A stretch of DNA of 19,245 nt from CAYMST01 sp964393115 (GCA_964393115.1 CAYMST010000070.1:1-19245); one strand, 5' to 3'. Positions 1 through 9,550 are shown, counted from the first letter of the stretch. The notes: generated from the letters alone by a model not told the origin. Translations and numbers: made by a program.

Positions 1-1671
1 AATATTGCCGCCTGCGTCTCGCACATAGTAGGTATCATCGGTAGATCCATCAGATCTGCTGAACTGCTTTCTGATGCGGTTGCCAGCTGCATCGTAATGA
101 AACTTCACCACATCGCCGTTGGCGTGGGTGATGCGATGGACTTTTCCATAGATGGTCCAGTCAATGTCAGTAATCTGATTGGAAACATCAGCCACCAGGT
201 TACCAATCTCATCGTAGGCGTAGTTATTGGGATCCTGATCCTCTATGTCTTGTGCCCATGTCGAACTAATCACCGCATCGTCCACCGAGGTAAGTTGATT
301 GCTGGATGGATCGTAGTTGTAAGTCAGTTCATCCATGGCTCGCTCTCCCGCAGTCGCGCCGTAAGCACTTCGGGTTAGGCTCAGTAAATTGCCATTGGGA
401 TCATAGCTATAACTACTTGAGTAGTCATTTGTGGATTGCCATACATTCGATTGATAGGGCAATAAGCGACTATTCTTAATTCGGTTCAGCTCATCGTATT
501 CAAACCGGTACCCTGTCAGTTCCGTGTAGGTCAAGCCTGATCCGGAAGGTAGATAGACATTGTTTGCCCAGCTACTGATATTTCCATTGTAAAGCTCCCT
601 ACCAGTTGCTGCGGATAGATGGTAGGGATTCGATGGGTCAAAGGCCGAACCTGCATTGGTAAAGTCGCCTTCATAATAGCCCAATACCATCCCAAACGCA
701 TCGGTCGCTACCATCGATGCTCCTTCACCATCACCACCCGGATCCTGGGTCGGATCTAAGCTTCCATGATTGATTCCCTTCAACCAACCATGAATTGTAT
801 AGGAATAATCCATTCCTTGCACTCGATCTTTCCCAAACACTTTCCTCCTAAGCGGCCCATGATCGAAGTAGCTATAGCGAGCATCTTGCTCCCAGATGTA
901 TCCGTTGTTAGAGGTAGCTACCGCTATAATACGATTATCCTCATCATACCCATAGTGATGAAAAAATGGGACTACACTTTCTTCATTGAAAGCAACCCCT
1001 TTCACATTGCCGCTTATCAGGTCGTACTCATAACGAAGGTAGTTTTTGTCCAGGTCAGGAATGTCCTGAACCAGCCATTCAACATTGCCATGGGGATCGT
1101 AACTATAGTGCGTGGCACTAACTTTCCCATCCTCATTTACAGTTTCAGCGTAACTGACCCGGTTCCTTAGATATTCCTGTGGAATTGCATAGTACATTTC
1201 ACCTGAAGCTTCAGAGTAAAAAGTTCTCGTCTGTTCATGTGGGTTCTCTGCCGAAGTAGGGAACTGATCTGCGATGGGCAGGTTGTTTTTATCCAGGTCT
1301 AGCAAGACTTCATCTGTGAGATCTGCAAAAGAGGATACCCCTACTCCCAAGTCCGCTTCCCCTACTTCTACCATCCGACCCAATCTGTCGTACTTGGTGT
1401 AAGAGAAGTGACTTTCATTTAACTGCTTTTCATTTTGGGAGAACCGCATCTGCCCTTGATTATTGTACGAAAAGAAGGTCTCGCCACCATCAGGGCTTTT
1501 CTGCCGGGTCAGCTGTCCCCAGTTGTCGTAGTCATATTCGGTCACCAGACTATGTGAAACTGACTGGCTCCTATCGACCATGCCGGAAAGTGGGTTCACA
1601 CCTTTAGGAGGAACCGTTCTTACCAGGTTTCCTGCCCGATCATAATAGTATAAGGTGTAGTGATATTGCTG
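1..1671 (-). repeat. Rhs/YD-repeat region (beta-shell)
   Basis: At least ten YD-type strands can be read, among them YYYDRAGNLVR, EYDYDNWGQLTRQ, SYNNQGQMRFSQ, YTKYDRLGRMVEVG, YSYDPHGNVEW, YGYDEDNRIIAV, FEYDELNRIKNS, YSYDPNGNLLSL, YNYDPSSNQLTS, YAYDEIGNLVAD and HYDAAGNRIRKQ. Conserved Bacteroidota Rhs segments such as DYSYTIHGWLKGINHGSLDP are also present. The repeats run off the left edge before the Rhs core. Confidence 0.93.
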
Positions 1672-4600
1672 AACGTCATACGTCACTGAAACTTCATCCT
1701 CAAGCAACTCACCCGTTCGGCAATACATATCAAATTCACTATCCAACACCGCAAGGTTGTTGTCCACACAAATTTCAGTTGTTTGTCGTAAAGCGTTCCC
1801 CATCGAGGAGCTTGCAATGCTAGCTGTACTCACCTGTACCGGATCTGATGGTGCTACGTCCTCCGCAAAGGTTTTCCACCTAAAAGCGATATTGTAGGTT
1901 CGGGTGACATCGGGCTGTTCCACCGTCTGAGTATTAGTACTTTCCAGGATACATCCCTTTGCATCCGTCACTCGAATCAGGTAATCGCCAGGCTCCACAT
2001 CATTGGTCGTGGTTGTTGAGATGGCCGTACCTGAGGAAGCGATGATATTAGGATCCACAAACATGACTTCTTCAACCACGTTCCCCTGTATCTCCAAAAG
2101 CACCAGGTTTAACGACTCCTCGTCGTCGATGATCCCATCGTTATTCACGTCTACGAAGTTGCCAGCTTCATCCAATAAATTTCCAAAACCGTCCTTCTTG
2201 TACTCATAGGTAATTTCTTGAGTGAAACGAATCCACTCAAACAGGTATGGTTCCGTTCCACCTGCATTAGATAGCGTAGCTACGACGTCACAGCTCAGAT
2301 TAGTAGGTCCTTGAGTGATGGCAACGAGGCTGCCAACCGGCGTCGGCTCAGCGATGGTAAATGGAATACTTAAGGGATCACTGCACCTTGAGTGAAAAAC
2401 CTCAAAGGTGTAATCTCCTGCCGAGAGACCAGAAACACTCGATAAAGCTGAGATTTCGCTACCAAATTGATCAAGCCAGCTATATCGATAACCAGGAACA
2501 CCGCCACTCACAAAGGCTGTGGCTCCACCGTCACTATCTCCATTGCATGTAACATCTGTAGTTCTTAAAGTAGCAATCAGTTGAGTTTCTATAATTTCTA
2601 CAGAAATTCCACCCCTGGAACAGGAACTAAAGCGCGGATCGGCACTAGCAATCGTGACCTCATATTCGCCTTCTTCCAGCGACAAGGCAATCGGACTGGT
2701 CAGGTTTGGATGCGATTGATAGGGAGTCTTGTTGCCATTCTCATCTACTGCTTCAACATTCACGGTGTATTGGTCCAATGATCCGGAAGGCGTCTTTGCT
2801 GTCACTTCCAGTGATGCATCAATAATTACTTCCGAAATCTGTCCGTCATCGCAGATCACAAATGGACCAGTCACTCGATTGCCATCCAAATCGTACTGAT
2901 AAGGAGATGAAGTGCTTAAAGTCGCTTTGTATTCATTCAGATTAATCAACCATGATTTAGGACACTGATTACCCGTTGTGACGTCATCCAGCAATACCAG
3001 CTCATAATTCTGGGTATAGGGCAGTTCAAGATCTTGACTGGCGCCATTCAGTGGAAGAACCAAATCACCAAAAGTGGCATTTCCAGATGCATATACTACA
3101 CCGTCCGTCACTCCAACAATCTGGTAGTTATAGTCTCCAACACCTTGTGGAAATAGTCGATCTACGGTAAATTCCACAAAGCTAGTCTCACCGCTGCCGA
3201 CGGTGGCTCCACAGCTGATACTTGACGCCGTGATCTCTGCAAAAGGACTGCCGTCAGCAATACTAAACGTTGCGAAGGAAACACAGCCGCTGATCGGATG
3301 CGTCGCCTCTACTGTGTAAGTACCTTCTCCAAACATGCTAGGAAGCACATCAGCATCTTGCACTGTGTTGCTAAACAACTCAACGTTGGAGGCAGATAAG
3401 ATTCGGTACGTTACATTCTCACCTGGCACTCCTGCAAAATTGATCGTCGCCGAACCATCCATTCCGCCTGTGCATGTGATATCCCGTATATCGGTGACAG
3501 TTACGGTTACATAAGGCTTATAACCTAAGGTGATGGAAGCTGTTTCATCCTCACAACCTGTGGCATCCGTCAAAATAACACTGTAATCGCCTGGTGTACT
3601 GGCAATGTAAGAAGAAAGGGTTGCACCTTGTGCTACCGTAGAGCCTCCCCTTTGCCATTCATAATATGTAAAACCAGCGTTGACATTTAAGGTACGGGTG
3701 TCACCCAGGCAGAAGGTCTCGTCCCCTTCACTTATTGTGATGTCTTCACTGTCGGCGAAGTTGTTTTCAATAACCGTGATTGTCGCTTCCTTAAAGCAGC
3801 CATTTGCCACGATTTCAACAGTGTAAGTTCCCGACTCCGTAAAGGCTTGCGTTCGGGCATTTTCACCCGCTGATCCCACTTGTGAGCCATTCCTGAACCA
3901 GGTATAAAAAATTGAACCACTATATGCTATGTCCGCGCTGTTAACGATGTCTGCTGTAAGGTTGAATTGCTCATTGGGGCAGTTGGTAGCTGTATTGGAG
4001 GCTTCGTCATAGGATCCTAAGGGAGAGCTAAAGGTGATCAATCCTTCGTAAGTCTCGTCATAGGTGATTTGAACAATATCTTGAGCTGTATAGTCACTGG
4101 AGCAAGCACCTTGTACATTCCAGGACAATTCATACACCCCTGATGTTGGCAGTGTGAGGGTTGGGTCTGGTGCATTAATGCCAGTTCCGGTAAACTGCAC
4201 ATTAGCCGGGTCCACCCCTGCAGGAAATGTTTCAACATCCCAGTAACCGGTGACGTAGCTTCCAGACGCACTTAATGTGGTAGAATTGAAGCACATCAAC
4301 TGATCCGGGCCAGCATTTGCAGTAACGACCTCTACCAATGGGCTGATGACTATTGCATTGGAAGTGTAGGAACAACCATTATCAGTCATAACTTGGACCG
4401 TATAGCTACCAAAAGTTGTGGCAGTGTAATCAATCGTTGTATTATTTCCTGATGCAGGAACCCCCTCTTTTTGCCATTCATAACTCACGTACGATGGATC
4501 ATTGATCAGACTTAAGGTGGTATTAACTGTGCCAGAGGGGCAATAAGATAATTCATCCAAAGTTGAAATTACGGGTTGGACGAAATCAGGATTGGAAATG

Positions 4601-6507
4601 ACAAAAGGTGTTCTGGTAGTGGCGACTCCATTGACCGTGGCTTGTACATAGTAAGTACCAGCAAGCGAAATCTCAAAGGGTGCATCCACAGACATAGCCG
4701 AACCTCCGGTAGGAGTTGTGTACCAGCTCCAGGTTTCGGCTCCACTTAAATTAATACTCGTTGTTTCGCCAGGACAGATCGTAAAATCTCCCGAGAGTAC
4801 GGCCAAATGGTATTCATCAGAGTATAGTGTTAGCCCTGTTACCCAAGAGTTTGTAACACGATTTCGATAAGTCCCAATATCAGCTACCGATAAGTCAGTC
4901 AAGGTCAAAGCAGCGCTCGTTTGACCAGAAACATCAATTCCATCGGTGCTATTTTCCCATTGATACACGTTCTGCATACCTGAAGTAGTGAAGTCCATGC
5001 TAATAGCTTGATTCTCAACCCCTACAAAAGACCTGGGTCCGCTGAGTGTAACTTCTTGTGGAGCATGGACAGTCGCAGAATATGTTGGCTGATCTGGTCC
5101 CGTCCAATAGGGTTCTAGATCTCCAAAATCGAGGCCATTATCTTCCAGTCTAAAAGTGGTGAAAATATTGGTATTGCTTTGCAACGATACAGGTAACGCA
5201 GTCAGTTGATTTTGTTCAACTCTCAAACCTGTAAGCGAGGGAAGGTTCCCTACGGATTCGGGTAGCGCAGTAAGTCGGTTGTCATTCAATGCGAGGAAGG
5301 TCAAGCTATTAAGGTTACCTACTTCAGCAGGTATGCTTAGCAGTAGATTACCCGGAGCATAAAATTGACCTAGGTTCTGCAGGTTTCCAATGGACGCTGG
5401 CAGTGAAGTGAGGTTGTTATAGCCCAAGGATAAGCTTGTCAAATTTGAGAGATTACCAATAGATTGGGGTATGGAGGTCAATTGATTTCTAAATAGTGCA
5501 ACAAAATTTAGGTCCTGGCAATTACCGATCTCTTCCGGAATGGAAGTGATGTTATTTACTCCAAATCTGACTGCTCCCAGCCTGCAAAGACTTTCAATCT
5601 CTGTGGGTATGGCACCACTCAAATTATTATTGAAGAGGTTTAGATCATACACATCTCCATTATTTACTGTTACTCCATAGAAAGCATCAAAATCATCCGA
5701 AGTAACCGTATTCGGATTCAAAGTAAGATCCCATCCGCTATTATTGTTCCAGTTGTCTCCACCTGTTGCATTATAGAATGCAACCAAAGACAGATACTCC
5801 TCCCTGTCATTTACATAGCCATTCACGTTGATATTTTTGACAATAAGGCAGGATCCTTTTGATGCTTCTACTCGATAATTGCCCGACTCTATGGCATCCG
5901 TCAATACAGGTGAGTTGGTACCCACTGGACCGGAAGGTCCAAACCACTGATAGGAAAATCCTGCATCAGCTGGAATTAAGACAGCAGACAAGTCAAAGGT
6001 CTGCGTTTGACAGTAATCACTTTTGGTGATCTCCAGGTCAAAGTCAGAGTAAGTCACTTGAACATTATCCAAGCTTGTCCCACATGTTCCGGTAACTGTC
6101 CAGGTCAGCGTGTAGTTTCCAGTAGAAGGCAAGGAAGCGGTCGCTGATGGGTCGGTGTTATTCGAAAAGGTGACGCCTGCAGGACCGGACCACACCCCCG
6201 GATAGATAGACGCGTCAGCATCCAAAATGACATCTGCGCTACACACCTCCTGGTCAGGGCCCGCATTAGACACTGCGGGTGCTGCATAGGTAACATTTAC
6301 ATTATCAGTGTCTGTTCCACAAAAGTTGGTCCCAGTAAAACGAAAAGTGTAAGTTCCATATTGAGCATTGGGAAGCGTCACAGAGGTATTGCCTTGTGAT
6401 GGTGAAATGATAGATGGTGTACCTCCGGGGCCAGAAACAAATTCCCAGGTACCATTTTCATAAGTTCCCGATGCAGTTAAATTAACAACATCTGAACAGA
6501 TGGTTTG
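1..6507 (-). CDS. Giant LRR-PKD-SprB-Rhs protein, C-terminal part, open at left edge (Rhs/YD repeats)
   Basis: The frame beginning CAA ACC ATC TGT at 6507 is open for 2169 codons to the left edge; anchors checked at many points all fall in this frame. In order: PKD-like repeats 4 and 5 (6507-6040); an Ig-like domain (YQWFGPSGPVGTN near 5950); a second LRR block with caps (5805-5100); an Ig-like domain ending in WVTGLTLYSDEYHLAV near 4800; further Ig/PKD-like domains (4790-3520, e.g. YYEWQRGGSTVAQG); SprB-like repeats (3504-1915); a Cys-containing linker; and from about 1671 YD repeats of the Bacteroidota Rhs type (QYHYTLYYYDRAGNLVRTVP, EYDYDNWGQLTRQKSPDGG, YDLISGNVKG, HYDAAGNRIRKQ). It ends in the window at YYVRDAGGNI, just where the Rhs core normally begins. 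YD repeats form a hollow beta-shell in Rhs/Tc proteins. A C-terminal toxin is typical of the family but lies outside and is not shown. Confidence 0.9.
1915..3504 (-). repeat. SprB-like repeat region (three units, one interrupted)
   Basis: Unit 1 (about 3504-3246) opens DITCTGGMDGSATINFAG and ends GEGTYTVEATHPISGC. Unit 2 (about 2565-2345) opens DVTCNGDSDGGATAFVSGG, continues PGYRYSWLDQFG and ends SAGDYTFEVFHSRC, a close fit to the SprB repeat of Bacteroidota gliding adhesins. Unit 3 (about 2325-1915) has SNAGGTEPYLFEWI and, after an insert, EPGDYLIRVTDAKGC. Between units 1 and 2 lies less clear beta-rich sequence. SprB repeats are typical of long surface proteins, often exported by the type IX system. 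The sorting signal, if any, would be at the C-terminus outside the window. Confidence 0.75.
2116..2151 (-). other. EF-hand-type calcium-binding loop (DVNNDGIIDDEE)
   Basis: The 12 residues read D-V-N-N-D-G-I-I-D-D-E-E, with Asp/Asn at positions 1, 3 and 5, Gly at 6, a hydrophobic residue at 8 and Glu at 12, which is the canonical loop. It lies in an insert within the third SprB-like repeat. No flanking EF-hand helices are obvious, so it resembles the isolated calcium loops of extracellular repeat proteins. Calcium binding is inferred from the motif alone. Confidence 0.65.
5100..5685 (-). repeat. LRR block 2, about 8 leucine-rich repeats (SHOC2/typical type)
   Basis: The units are about 23 residues, with LTSLP or LTALP in place of G-x-I-P: SNLTSLSLGYNNLTSLP, NSLTFLALNDNRLTALP. 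The N-cap is LVAFYNATGGDNWNNNSGW (near 5790-5730) and the C-cap is DFGDLEPYW (near 5135-5105). The block repeats the architecture of LRR block 1 but with fewer and differently typed repeats. Confidence 0.9.
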
Positions 6508-7272
6508 NNNNNNNNNNNNNNNNNCAGGTCATCAAATTCGGAGCCACAACTACTGGTTACTGTACACCTCAATACATATGTACCGTACTGTCCAAATGGA
6601 AGTGTAACACTGGTTAACCCAGAGGTAGGGTCCGCAATAACAGGTGTACCGCTAGAAGGTTTGGAAACGACTGTCCATAGGCGATTCGAAGAATTGCTTA
6701 AGGCCGCTATGGTGGTTGTATTGGTGCAAATCGTTTGATCCGGACCGGTACCAACATTTAGCGCGTTACTGTAAATCACCTGGACCACGTCTGTGTCACT
6801 TCTACAGCTCTTTGTTCCTGTAAAGGAAAACTCATAGGTCCCAGTAGCATCTAAAGTAACTGCTGTGGAATTGGAAGAAGGGTTGGCGATCACAGCACTC
6901 CCAGGGCCAGAAATCTGGGACCATGAGCCACTTGTATGGCTTCCTGTGGCTGTTAAATTGATGGCGCTAGTACACACATCCTGATCCAGACCGGCATTGA
7001 CTGAAATGGGTCCAACATAGGTAATAACCATGTCATCAGAATCAGACCCACAGGCATTTGTTCCAGTGAATCGAAATCTAAAATTTCCGGGGGTGGCCGG
7101 AATGGTTACTGACGAAGTCAGCGAGGAGGGACTGCTAATGACGGGAGTACCTCCAGGCCCCGAGATAAAAGACCATGAACCGCTTTCGAAATCTCCACCC
7201 AAACTTACCTGGAGTGTAGTAGCTGTTGAACAGATGCTCTTATCGCTCGAAGCTGTAACAGAAACAGGTTGG
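6040..7272 (-). repeat. Five PKD-like repeats of about 80 residues
   Basis: The units begin near 7272, 7011, 6761, within the gap at about 6524, and 6278. Shared features are an opening NAGxDQxxC, then LTAxGxxxSGxW, a SGPGG turn, a TxVTLxxxGTYxFxFTGT strand and a closing CGSDxDxVxVxY. Two Cys per unit at fixed positions suggest one disulfide per domain, consistent with an exported protein. Unit 5 is more divergent (GVWSGPAGVTFSNN). Such arrays usually serve as spacers that hold binding or effector domains away from the cell (inference from family knowledge). Confidence 0.82.
6508..6524. other. Assembly gap (17 N) inside a PKD-like repeat, true size probably 45 bases
   Basis: The gap interrupts the junction of the third and fourth PKD-like repeats. 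Before it the protein reads SCGSEFDDL; after it the correct frame reads QTICSDVVNLTASG. In three neighbouring repeats the distance from the last residue of the SDDM/TDVV/TDNV motif to the following Q(T/D/E)xC is 15 residues. That predicts 45 missing bases, not 17. Forty-five keeps the frame, while 17 breaks it and creates a false stop at 6477. High similarity between repeats could explain why the assembler failed here. Confidence 0.85.
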
Positions 7273-8497
7273 ATTGCCTCCACAAGCAATCCAATACTCA
7301 GGCTTTCTACGCCATTAATCGTTTGAGTGGCATAAAACCAGGTATCGTCTGTAAGCGGCGTGGTTGTCGTGTACGAAGTCCCTGAACCCAGAAATACATT
7401 GTTGCCGTCGTACCACCTAACCGTGCTATTTGCCACTGCGTTTGCATTCAGCGTCACATTGGTTGGCGCACAGAATGGATCCGGGGATGCGGTAATATCA
7501 AGGGGTGGAGATACAACGGTGTAGACTTCGCTCTCCAATGTCAATCCAGTCACCCATGTATTGGTTACTTCACAGTGGTAACTAGCCACCGGATTGGCTG
7601 GATCGCTTATTGGAGTATAGGAAAACTGAGTGGCTCCGGGTATGGCCACATTGTTCTTGAACCACTGGTACTGGGAGTTTACTCCTTCATCGGCCACCCA
7701 AAGATCGTTGTCACTAAGTGCTGGATTACTAGCCCCAGTAAATATCGGAATGATAGTTTGAGGTGAATATTGGAAGCTGCCGAACGATGTTGACAAGATA
7801 ATTGACCCTGGGCCATCAAAGACAGGTTCCAAATCCTGAAAGTAAAATCGGTTTTGCAAAATCTCAAAGTACGTTAGATCAATGTTTGCCAGGCTTGCTG
7901 GAATGGCTCCGGTCAGTTGATTGTTGCCAAGCCAGAAACGTGGAGTCGGAGCAGTCATATTACCGAACTCTGAGGGAATACTGCCTGAAAGTTGGTTGCT
8001 GCTGAGATCAAGTCGAAATCCTGTGTTGTCTCCTTGAGAGAAATTCCCAAAAGAAGTAGGGATGGTCCCTGTCAGTGTGTTGTGACTTAGGTTGATGTAG
8101 ACAAGATTAGACAGATTTCCTAATTGCGTTGGAATGGACCCACTCATTTGATTGTAGGAGAGCTGCAGTGTTTGCAGCTGTAAAAGGTTTCCAATTTGAC
8201 TTGGAATCGAGCCAGATAAGTTATTTCGACTTACATCCAAGACTGTAAGACTCGATAATGAAGAAAGTCCAGCCGGCAAATTTCCGGTGAGGTTGTTTCT
8301 ATTTAGATCTAGTGTCTGAAGACTGGATAGATTACCTAGCTGGGTAGGGATAGTTCCGTCAAGTGAATTATTACTTAAATTAAGTGTTAACAGACTCGTA
8401 AGATTACCTAGCTCCTGCGGAATGTTCCCAGTTAAATCGTTTGACGAAAGTATCATTGTCTGTAGATTGGATAGATTCCCAAAGCTTGATGGAATTG
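6525..8497 (-). CDS. Giant LRR-PKD-SprB-Rhs protein, second piece (LRRs, Ig-like, PKD-like repeats 1-3)
   Basis: This continuation of the gene starting at 9495 opens with IPSSFGNLSNLQTMIL in the LRR register. It holds about nine further LRRs of the plant-like type (LTGxIPxxLGNL), then a C-terminal cap with YFQDLEPVFDG near 7850-7815. An Ig-like domain follows (YQWFKNNVAIPG near 7676, ending in NTWVTGLTLESEVYTVV near 7515), then a short Cys-containing domain (WYDGNNVFLGSG). From 7272 on come three PKD-like repeats of about 80 residues, each with an early Cys (DxxIC/DQDVC), a GSWSxISGPG core and a late CGSD/CRSD motif. At 6525 it runs into the second N gap with EFDDL, a point where the repeat is plainly unfinished. 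An ATG at 8546 in this frame lies across the gap from real coding sequence and is not a true start. Confidence 0.87.
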
Positions 8498-9017
8498 NNN
8501 NNNNNNNNNNNNNNNNNNGTTGTCGAACCGTCCGGACGAATAGCAAAGTGCAGATTCATTTCAATAAGACTAGAAAGATTCCCGAGTTCAGAAGGAAGTG
8601 TAGTAAACCGATTACTTTCAAGATCCAATACCTCCAGATTTGACAGGTTTCCAAGCTCGGGCGGTATTGCCTGCAAAAGACAAACACTCAAATCTAACTG
8701 TCGGAGATTTGATAAGTTCCCAATCTCCGCCGGAAGGGAATTAATACCTGAACCGTTATAAATATTAAAATGCATATCGAGAATCTCCAGGCTGGACAGG
8801 TTACCAAATGAAGCAGGAATGGCACCACTCAATCGATTTTCTGGCATAGAGAGCTCTCTCAAATTTGACAGATTTCCCAACTCCGGAATCACACTTCCAA
8901 AAATTGTATTTCGACCTAATAATAAGACTTCGAGTTTTAGTAAGTCACCTAATTCGCTTGGAAGCGTCCCAACAAGATTATGATTTTCAAGATCAATCCG
9001 TGTGACGTCTCCGTTGG
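7826..9017 (-). repeat. LRR block 1, about 15-16 leucine-rich repeats (plant-like type)
   Basis: Each unit is 23-28 residues, matching L-S-N-L-x-x-L-x-L-x-x-N-x-L-x-G-x-I-P-x-x-L-G-N. Good examples are SNLRELSMPENRLSGAIP (near 8880) and SSLQTLDLNRNNLTGNLP (near 8320). The G-x-I-P signature is that of plant-type LRRs, common in Bacteroidota surface proteins. The block is framed by an N-cap (YNATSGSGW near 9126) and a C-cap (FQDLEP near 7840). The 21-N gap lies inside it. The fourth repeat is longer (NIYNGSGINSLPAEIG) and the fifth and sixth lack the G-x-I-P glycine (LLQAIPPEL, FTTLPSEL). Confidence 0.9.
8498..8518. other. Assembly gap (21 N) inside an LRR
   Basis: A run of 21 N falls within the seventh leucine-rich repeat of the giant gene. 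On the minus strand the reading frame before the gap ends after two bases of a codon (ACN = Thr), and the frame after it needs one leading base (NCA before ATT CCA). The true missing length must therefore be 2 modulo 3, for example 20 bases rather than 21. The usual repeat length leaves about six or seven residues missing, which fits 20. The apparent frameshift is thus explained without a mutation. Confidence 0.9.
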
Positions 9018-9495
9018 TAACAGTTACTCCATGCCAGCTATCAAAATCTTCATTTGTAGTCCCATCAAGCCACTCTCCAAATGGAGAAATTCCAGTCCAT
9101 CCGCTACCGCTGGTAGCATTGTAAAGGGCTTCAAGCGCAGCGTACTCAACCGCATCAGCAACCATCCCTTCGTTAATAGATGAATTTGATTTTTCTGTCA
9201 GAGACGAATCCCGTTGGAAACTTGGACTACTTTCAGAAGTACTGAATAGTTGGTTATCATCATTAGCTAGTAGATCAAAAATATCGAGATTATCAGGTTG
9301 CAAGAACAGATAAGTATCATCCAATAGGATTTTCGTATGAGCTAGTATTACACTATCGGAATATGTCAACATACCATTGGCGTGGGGGTTGCGGTTAGGC
9401 ACCAGTATTTTATCTGCCAGGGTCGTGGCTTTCGCTTTTTGGAAACCAAATCCTGAAACAAGAGAGAGTATTACTATGGAAAGGAGCTTCTTCAT
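8519..9495 (-). CDS. Giant LRR-PKD-SprB-Rhs protein, N-terminal piece (signal peptide and first LRRs)
   Basis: This is the first piece of one gene that continues at 8497 and then 6507; it is separated from the rest only by assembly gaps. The start is the ATG at 9495, beginning MKKLLSIVILSLVSGFGFQKAKA, a typical signal peptide with likely cleavage after AKA. Residues about 24-115 are a linker. A cap follows with ALEALYNATSGSGW (about residues 117-130) and SWHGVTVTNGDV, as in many bacterial LRR surface proteins. The first six to seven leucine-rich repeats then follow, of the type SNLxxLxLxxNxLxGxIPxxLGNL. Past the gap this frame gives nonsense (NSIKLWESIQSTDND), whereas the LRR pattern resumes one frame away, so the break is an assembly effect and not a real end. 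The LRRs suggest protein or glycan recognition outside the cell. Confidence 0.88.
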
Positions 9496-9550
9496 CTGGT
9501 CAATTTTGGCGATATGAAATTGTTTGTGCACTCGCTTAGATTTCTTCTTT
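9496..9550 (-). other. 55-base junction between the 1609-aa gene and the giant LRR-Rhs gene
   Basis: This is the only junction of any length within the coding block. I see no hairpin followed by a T-run on the minus strand, no Shine-Dalgarno-like purine run next to the ATG at 9495, and no convincing Bacteroidota -33/-7 promoter. An in-frame ATG at 9579 would extend the downstream protein by 28 mostly basic residues across this junction, overlapping the previous gene. That extension places a Lys/Arg-rich stretch before the signal peptide and is therefore unlikely. Confidence 0.5.

Noticed and set aside
766..1170. Plus-strand ORFs, such as 97-378, 766-1170, 2003-2209, 7030-7326 and 17703-17999
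   Set aside because: They are antisense to well-supported repeat or YD coding sequence, have no recognisable domains, and their composition is that of a reverse reading of the real frame.
3732..4271. Short minus-strand ORFs (3732-3920, 4038-4271, 6105-6296, 7679-7867, 15770-16015, 16037-16234)
   Set aside because: They lie in other frames inside the continuous large genes and do not look like proteins.
6477..8546. A free-standing 689-residue LRR protein ending at 6477
   Set aside because: Its first nine and last nine residues are out-of-frame reading beyond the N gaps. The true frame continues on both sides with matching repeats.
7826..9017. CRISPR-like or satellite DNA suggested by regularly spaced similar words
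   Set aside because: The spacing is about 69-72 bases in codon register and the similarity is at protein level (LRRs); there are no identical DNA repeats with unique spacers.
1..9495. Pseudogene or programmed frameshift
   Set aside because: Both frame changes coincide exactly with runs of N and vanish when gap lengths are set by repeat periodicity. No internal stop was seen elsewhere in the frame.
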